Source of the DNA: Polynucleobacter alcilacus
GTDB lineage: Bacteria > Pseudomonadota > Gammaproteobacteria > Burkholderiales > Burkholderiaceae
Assembly: GCF_018881545.1 (NCBI RefSeq)
Contig: NZ_JACVQD010000001.1
Coordinates: 958,039 to 1,022,038, forward strand
Reading direction: 5' to 3'
DNA length: 64,000 nt
Shown here: positions 59,073-64,000 of the stretch, piece by piece
How positions within the stretch are numbered: position 1 is the stretch's first letter
How the letters are laid out: every line of letters begins with the position of its first letter
Position numbers and translations under genes: made by a program
The notes under the pieces: generated by a model
Told to the model about the DNA's origin: nothing
Seen by the model: the letters and a program-made list of their open reading frames with translations, nothing else
Databases searched by the model: none

Positions 59073-59695
59073 TGAGAAAACGCGTGATGTTGGTAGATGA
59101 CCATCCGGCTATGCTGATGGCTCTCAAAAGTATGTTGCAAGACCAGTTGTTATTCGAAGTAGTAGGGCAAGCTCAGAATGGTGAGGAGTGCCTTCGATCC
59201 ATGAAAGAAGTGAATCCGAATATGGTGATATTAGATCTTGATATGCCTAAAACAGATGGCTTCGATGTGATTCGGCGCATTGGCTTAATGCATCCTGAAG
59301 TTCGAATGCTGGTTTTATCCAGCATGGATGAAGCAGTTTATGGTGGCAGGGTTCGCTCACTCGGGGGCCACGGCTTTGTTAATAAAACAGCTGGTGCTGA
59401 TGTGATCTTAGCGGCCTGCGTTGCAATCTCTCAAGGGTATAACTTTTTTACTCACGGGAAAAATGGGAATAGCTCATTAAGCGATAACGATAAGTTGGCT
59501 TTAATTTCTGATCGTGAGTTACAGGTGATGAAATACCTCGGCAAAGGAAATACCAACCAGCAAATTTCAGACCTGCTGCACATCAGCAATAAGACTGTAG
59601 CCACCTATAAGACTAGAGTCTTTGATAAGCTTGGTATTAATAATATTGCTGACTTGATTTTGTTCTGCCGCATGAACAATATTATCGAGAGTTAA
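59072..59695 (+). CDS. BvgA/EvgA-type response regulator (NarL family)
   Basis: The receiver domain has L-V-D-D-H-P-A at residues 7-13, phospho-acceptor D55 in V-I-L-D-L-D-M-P-K, and F-V-N-K-T for the conserved Lys. The C-terminal LuxR-type helix-turn-helix lies at about 145-200: L-I-S-D-R-E-L-Q-V-M then I-S-N-K-T-V-A-T-Y-K-T-R. That last block and the ending D-L-I-L-F-C-R-M-N-N are very close to Bordetella BvgA. 207 aa. It overlaps the EAL gene by one base and precedes the kinase by 7 bp. The kinase's Hpt domain is its expected phosphate donor. Confidence 0.9.
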   Translation: MRKRVMLVDDHPAMLMALKSMLQDQLLFEVVGQAQNGEECLRSMKEVNPNMVILDLDMPKTDGFDVIRRIGLMHPEVRMLVLSSMDEAVYGGRVRSLGGHGFVNKTAGADVILAACVAISQGYNFFTHGKNGNSSLSDNDKLALISDRELQVMKYLGKGNTNQQISDLLHISNKTVATYKTRVFDKLGINNIADLILFCRMNNIIES

Positions 59696-59702
59696 CACTG
59701 GC

Positions 59703-62126
59703 ATGTATCGATTCACCATTCGCTCCGCTCTCTTTGTTTGCCTTTTGGCAGGCGGAGCCAATGGCTTAGCCCAGTCAACTTCACTAAGTTCAGCAGAGCT
59801 AAGATGGATCGATGCCCATCCCGTAGTGCGCTTTAGCATTCACGAGAAATATGCCCCTTACCTTCAGAATGAAGTAAACAGCGATTCCGGAATCTTTTAT
59901 ACCTTCTTAAAACGACTAGGGCAATTTACCCAACAAGAATTTCATCCTACATGGAGAAAGACAGAACAAGAAGGTTTGAGGCAATTAGCGAATGGAGAGG
60001 TGGATTTCATTATCGATCCACCCTCACTCAATGACGAGCATCTTCAATTTGGATCCTTATCAGAAGCGATATTCTGGGGTCATGATGCCGTGCTCACAAC
60101 GAGCTCCAAGAGCAATAAATCAATCTCACCAGTCAATATTGCTTACTTTGATCGCGGTTATGAAAATCCCCCGATCACTGCTCATCCGCAAGCCAGTCTT
60201 TCAAGTCAATCGGAGAAGCTTATTTTTGATCTCCTACGAAATGATATTGACGCCCTAGTTCTACCCATTCGCTTAGCCAAACAGCTTATCAAACAACTCA
60301 GTAATCCAGATCTCCAGGTTGATGGCCTATATCATCGCGAGCCCTTTGAGTATCGCTGGCTGATTTCTCATGAAGATACTGCTTTGCATGGCGTACTGAG
60401 TGGTTTTCTTGCGCACTTGGATCCAATGGAATCACGCCAGCTCTTTGCCTTGGATGATCCCAGTCCTCCGTCTCAGAACAATTCGCCTTGGAAGACGCTT
60501 CCTTGGTTATCAACTTTAGCTATATTTCTAGCCGGGAGTTTTTTGTTGTGGCGTATGCGAAAAAAACAAAGTCTTCATGAGCAAGAAGCGGAGAATTTAA
60601 TTTCCTCTAGAGATCTTGCGGAAAGAGCCAATGCAGCAAAGTCGAGCTTTTTAGCGACGATGAGTCATGAAATTCGTACACCAATGAATGCCATCTTAGG
60701 AGTACAAGAGTTGCTTCTTACTAGTCGACAATTTCCTGCTAATGAAAAATCACTACTAAAGAGTGCGCATGCATCTGCTGAATCTCTCTTGGGAATCTTA
60801 AATCAAGTTCTAGATCTCTCTAAGATTGAGGCGGGTAAGCTCACCCTAAATACCGAGCCTTGTTGCCTTAATACGCTGATTGATGAGGTTGACTCAGCCT
60901 TTTCGACGGTGGCTTGCAAACAGAATCTCATCCTCCATACCTCTAAAGATCCGCGCATTGCATCAGTGCTGATGATAGACGGACTACGTCTGCGCCAAAT
61001 TCTCCAGAATCTAATTAGCAATGCGATTAAATTTACCAACCAAGGGGAAATCTATTTCTCTATTAGTATATTAGCTGATGATCATGCGGGTCAACTGATT
61101 GAGTTTCGAGTAATTGATACGGGAATTGGCATGGGCAAGGAAGAGCTCGAAATAGCACTTCAAGCTTTTGAGCAAGTGCCCGGCAAAAGTACCCAACAAA
61201 ATGGTACCGGTCTTGGCCTTACCATCACAAATCATTTGGTTACCTCTATGGATAGCCAACTCTACTTTGAGAGCGCGCCAGGTTTTGGAAGTAATATTCA
61301 TTTCTGCGTTGCCTTTCCACGCACCAGCATTGCTGCCTCTAAAGTTACATTTGCCCATGATCAATCGACATCCGCTCACAAACGGGTTTCTTTACAAGCG
61401 CATAACGAGAGTCGTGCCATCAAGGCCCTAGTAGTTGAGGACCATCCTGCTAGCCGGCAAATTATTGCCCTGCAACTACAAGCTTTGGGAATTGAAGTAT
61501 CTGTATGCGATAACGCAAATGCAGCACTTCAGTTGATTGCTACCGATCACTTTGATCTATTAATGACTGATCAATCTATGCCTGGCATGCAAGGTTCTGA
61601 GTTAGCAAAACAAGTACGTTCTTTGGGTCACCATAAACTCATTATTGTTGGCATTACTGCAGATATCTATGCTCTAGATTCACGCCATTTATTTTTAGCG
61701 GCTGGCATGAATGGGGTTCTCATCAAGCCCCTAAGTATCCTTACCCTTGAAAATGAGCTCTCTCGTTATTTCACGGTCGAAGATGAGAATGGAATAGGGG
61801 AGGAATACTCATTCGACGTCTTCGCAAACTTATTACGCCAAAATCCAAAACAGATTATCGTCATACTTGATGAAATTAAACGTGTCCATGATGACTCGCT
61901 TGAAATACTGAAGACTGAAGCTGTCGATGAAGCCACATTCATGGGCATACTACATAAGATTAAAGGGGGCGCCCAACTCCTAAGCGCTAAATACTTTATC
62001 GAAAGCTGCGAATCATTAGAAAAAGCGGGGGCTATATCAGACCGAGTTTCTCTTTGTATCGACTTGCTAGAGGCACAAAATCGCATCATTGAACGTTACA
62101 AGGCCCAGTACGCTATTTCTGAATAA
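59703..62126 (+). CDS. BvgS/EvgS-type hybrid sensor histidine kinase
   Basis: Architecture: signal peptide (1-24); a single periplasmic Venus-flytrap (SBP_bac_3-like) sensor (about 30-255, beginning S-S-A-E-L-R-W-I-D-A-H-P as in BvgS); transmembrane helix 267-284; HisKA with H322 in M-S-H-E-I-R-T-P-M-N; HATPase with N440, D-T-G-I-G-M (472-477) and G-T-G-L-G-L (501-506); receiver with D623 in M-T-D-Q-S-M-P-G; and Hpt with H751 in L-H-K-I-K-G-G-A-Q-L-L. This is a complete four-step phosphorelay on 807 aa. It differs from Bordetella BvgS in having one flytrap, not two, and no PAS domain. The ligand is unknown. Confidence 0.9.
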   Translation: MYRFTIRSALFVCLLAGGANGLAQSTSLSSAELRWIDAHPVVRFSIHEKYAPYLQNEVNSDSGIFYTFLKRLGQFTQQEFHPTWRKTEQEGLRQLANGEVDFIIDPPSLNDEHLQFGSLSEAIFWGHDAVLTTSSKSNKSISPVNIAYFDRGYENPPITAHPQASLSSQSEKLIFDLLRNDIDALVLPIRLAKQLIKQLSNPDLQVDGLYHREPFEYRWLISHEDTALHGVLSGFLAHLDPMESRQLFALDDPSPPSQNNSPWKTLPWLSTLAIFLAGSFLLWRMRKKQSLHEQEAENLISSRDLAERANAAKSSFLATMSHEIRTPMNAILGVQELLLTSRQFPANEKSLLKSAHASAESLLGILNQVLDLSKIEAGKLTLNTEPCCLNTLIDEVDSAFSTVACKQNLILHTSKDPRIASVLMIDGLRLRQILQNLISNAIKFTNQGEIYFSISILADDHAGQLIEFRVIDTGIGMGKEELEIALQAFEQVPGKSTQQNGTGLGLTITNHLVTSMDSQLYFESAPGFGSNIHFCVAFPRTSIAASKVTFAHDQSTSAHKRVSLQAHNESRAIKALVVEDHPASRQIIALQLQALGIEVSVCDNANAALQLIATDHFDLLMTDQSMPGMQGSELAKQVRSLGHHKLIIVGITADIYALDSRHLFLAAGMNGVLIKPLSILTLENELSRYFTVEDENGIGEEYSFDVFANLLRQNPKQIIVILDEIKRVHDDSLEILKTEAVDEATFMGILHKIKGGAQLLSAKYFIESCESLEKAGAISDRVSLCIDLLEAQNRIIERYKAQYAISE

Positions 62127-62164
62127 GGTTTGTCTTCTGCTTACGTAGGTTTATCCTATCGGGA

Positions 62165-63703
62165 ATGCGATCCCTTGTTAAACGCTTACCCATCCTCCTT
62201 TCAATAATCTTCTGGATTGGAACTTCTCTTCTTGCCCCTATGGTGAGGGCTGAAGGTACTCCCTTAGCACTACCACCCGCAGTTACTGGCAGCTTAGAGC
62301 GAAATCAAATCCCCAAAAATGCGGTGAGCATCTCTGTTATGGAAATTGAGCCAGGACGCCCTGGTAAACATCTTGCCAAGAATATTTTGGATTGGCGCGC
62401 TAGTGAAGCAATGAACCCTGCTTCAACCATGAAATTACTTACCACTCTTGCCGGCTTGGATATTCTAGGACCGCAATATCGTTGGCGCACCAATATCTAT
62501 ACTGATGGCGTGATCCGCCAAGGAACGCTTAAAGGAAACCTCTATTTACAAGGCACAGGTGACCCTAAACTGATTCCAGAAGAATTGGCTAAGCTAATGA
62601 AGGCACTTCAAGGTCTGGGGATTCAAAAAATTGATGGCAATCTCTTTTTTGATCGTAGCGCCTATGCACCCAGCGTTATGGAGCACAACACCATCGACGG
62701 CGAATCGCTCAGGGCTTATAACGTTCCGCCCGATCCCCTACTCTATGCTTTTAGAACGCTCTCATTCCAGATAGGTAAATCACGTACAGCAGATTTCATT
62801 GATATTAGTTATACGCCAGCCCTTTCACAACTCAAGATTAATAACCAAATGCAATTGGTCGATAGATCTTGTGATAACTGGAAAAGTAATATTCGCTTTA
62901 ATTTAGACCCTGAAGGTAACCCCAACAATGAGCAACTGCTCATTGCCCAGTTCTCTGGCGCCTTTCCAAGCGCTTGCAAGGGAGTGAATTACAACGTTGT
63001 TGTGCTTGATGCAAATACCTTTTTGACGCAAGGCTTTACTGCTGCCTGGGAATTAGCAGGCGGCACCTGGACACAAACACCGGTAGGGAAAAATGGTGTG
63101 GTTCCACTTGCTGCACGCTTATTACTTCAGTTTGAAGGCATCAACCTGGCTGATGACGTGCAAGATATTAATAAGTACTCGAACAATGTGATGGCCCGCC
63201 AACTTCTACTCACTCTGGCATTAGAAAAAATGGGTAAGCCTGCCACAACAGCGAATGGTGAACTTGTCATTCAGAGTTGGCTAAAACAAAATGGGCTGGA
63301 GTTTTCAGGGCTAGTTATTGAAAATGGTTCTGGCTTATCACGCAATGAAGCCATCTCAGCGGGGCAAATGAATCAACTTCTGTTCACTGCTCGTAATCTT
63401 CCAGTAGGTGATGTCTTTTATAACAGCCTGCCTATTGCTGGTACCGATGGCACTATGCGGAATCGCTTAATGACTCAACTACGAAAATTTTTACATCTCA
63501 AGAAAAAACCAGAGGCTAGAATTAAAACTGGTTCACTGGCAGATGTGCGTGCAATCTCTGGCTATGTGCTGAGTAAATCTGGAAAGCTATATGCAGTAAC
63601 GTCGTTTATCAATCACCCCAATGCCTGGAAAGGACTAGAGGCGCATGATCAATTACTAGCGTGGCTACTTGAAGATGGACCAGAGCCAAAACACGCGCGC
63701 TGA
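62165..63703 (+). CDS. dacB: D-alanyl-D-alanine carboxypeptidase/endopeptidase (PBP4 family)
   Basis: This is a periplasmic peptidase-S13 enzyme that trims or cleaves peptidoglycan cross-links. Signal peptide at residues 1-29 (ending V-R-A). The three penicillin-binding motifs are complete: S-T-M-K in N-P-A-S-T-M-K-L-L-T (about 81-84), S-N-N in K-Y-S-N-N-V-M-A-R (about 340), and K-T-G in R-I-K-T-G-S-L-A-D-V (about 457). The inserted domains between the first two motifs give 512 aa, usual for class C PBPs. Its last 55 bp overlap the end of the convergent Sua5-type gene. Confidence 0.95.
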   Translation: MRSLVKRLPILLSIIFWIGTSLLAPMVRAEGTPLALPPAVTGSLERNQIPKNAVSISVMEIEPGRPGKHLAKNILDWRASEAMNPASTMKLLTTLAGLDILGPQYRWRTNIYTDGVIRQGTLKGNLYLQGTGDPKLIPEELAKLMKALQGLGIQKIDGNLFFDRSAYAPSVMEHNTIDGESLRAYNVPPDPLLYAFRTLSFQIGKSRTADFIDISYTPALSQLKINNQMQLVDRSCDNWKSNIRFNLDPEGNPNNEQLLIAQFSGAFPSACKGVNYNVVVLDANTFLTQGFTAAWELAGGTWTQTPVGKNGVVPLAARLLLQFEGINLADDVQDINKYSNNVMARQLLLTLALEKMGKPATTANGELVIQSWLKQNGLEFSGLVIENGSGLSRNEAISAGQMNQLLFTARNLPVGDVFYNSLPIAGTDGTMRNRLMTQLRKFLHLKKKPEARIKTGSLADVRAISGYVLSKSGKLYAVTSFINHPNAWKGLEAHDQLLAWLLEDGPEPKHAR

Positions 63704-64000
63704 AGTCGATCTCTGACGCCATCCCATTCTTCGCCAGCGGGTGGCTCAGGAAACAGTATTAAGTCCCAGCCCTGTTGGTCTAAGTCTCGTAAAGAACGAT
63801 ATAAACGACTCGCAAAAGTGGTGCTGTTACTAGGAACCTCCACCTCTTCGAAATGCACAGATGGATGACCATCCTCACCCAGAGAGGACTCAGAGTCCCA
63901 TACTGCAACAGCGACGCGAGACTTGATATCTGGAAACTCACTCAAAGCATCTAGGACTCTACCAGGAGCATACAAACGCAATGGTGTAGTTGGAGCATAG
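63649..64000 (-). CDS. Sua5/YwlC-type threonylcarbamoyl-AMP synthase, 3' part
   Basis: Only the C-terminal domain is inside the window; the 5' part lies beyond 64000. The first visible codons read Y-A-P-T-T-P-L-R-L, the linker motif that follows the YrdC domain in two-domain Sua5 proteins. A Sua5 domain follows with A-V-A-V-W-D-S and then F-A-S-R-L-Y-R-S-L-R-D-L-D near the end. Full-length proteins of this type make threonylcarbamoyl-AMP for t6A37 in tRNA. The final 18 residues are encoded within the dacB 3' end on the opposite strand, an unusually long convergent overlap. Confidence 0.8.
   Translation of the reverse strand, partial: YAPTTPLRLYAPGRVLDALSEFPDIKSRVAVAVWDSESSLGEDGHPSVHFEEVEVPSNSTTFASRLYRSLRDLDQQGWDLILFPEPPAGEEWDGVRDRLQRACFGSGPSSSSHASN

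Overview
The window is 64 kb of dense chromosomal housekeeping sequence from a betaproteobacterium of the Burkholderiaceae. A small-genome freshwater Polynucleobacter-like organism is my best inference. This rests on gene order (hrcA-hemH-grpE-dnaK-dnaJ; queA-tgt-yajC-secD-secF; recG-oxyR-ubiA; glcDEF), a three-gene pntAA-pntAB-pntB transhydrogenase, moderate GC and very short intergenic gaps. No rRNA, tRNA, insertion sequence, prophage, integrase or CRISPR array was seen.

Layout. 1-8.6 kb: tail of a SirB1-like protein, a DedA protein, miaA, purM, an AI-2E-type permease, then a co-directional run hda / HAD phosphatase / pcnB / folK / panB. 8.6-14.7 kb: the heat-shock block on the minus strand, hrcA-hemH-grpE-dnaK-dnaJ, with two textbook sigma-32 promoters (before grpE and before dnaK). 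14.7-28.5 kb: nadK, recN, glnE, yhdP, a nitrilase-family amidase, tldD, aroG-type DAHP synthase and a PduO-type cobalamin adenosyltransferase. 28.5-34 kb: a tightly coupled glcD-glcE-glcF-yggS-proC run, giving glycolate oxidation (a common algal exudate) together with PLP homeostasis and proline synthesis. 34-38 kb: recG-oxyR-ubiA on the minus strand. OxyR has the redox cysteines at the E. coli positions 199 and 208. 38-43.5 kb: queA-tgt-yajC-secD-secF. 43.5-51.2 kb: waaA/purB, a GST, mnmA and pntAA-pntAB-pntB.

51.2-55.9 kb is the most accessory-looking stretch. Two paralogous TPR proteins share an N-terminal half but carry different glycosyltransferase domains (GT41/O-GlcNAc-transferase type and a GT9-like type). 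They are separated by a decayed second copy of the 3' end of pntB, and are followed by an exported protein I cannot name. 55.9-58.1 kb: groES-groEL behind a CIRCE operator that overlaps a sigma-32/sigma-70-like promoter. The HrcA repressor is therefore encoded in the same window as its probable target, while dnaK and grpE show sigma-32 promoters and no CIRCE.

58.2-62.1 kb is the most interesting module. It is a tightly packed operon of a degenerate (apparently non-catalytic) EAL protein, a BvgA/EvgA-type response regulator and a BvgS/EvgS-type hybrid kinase (periplasmic Venus-flytrap sensor - TM - HisKA - HATPase - REC - Hpt). It recalls the Bordetella bvgAS/bvgR trio, but here the EAL gene comes first and is co-directional. 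The window closes with dacB (PBP4) and the convergent, overlapping tail of a Sua5-type threonylcarbamoyl-AMP synthase that runs off the edge.
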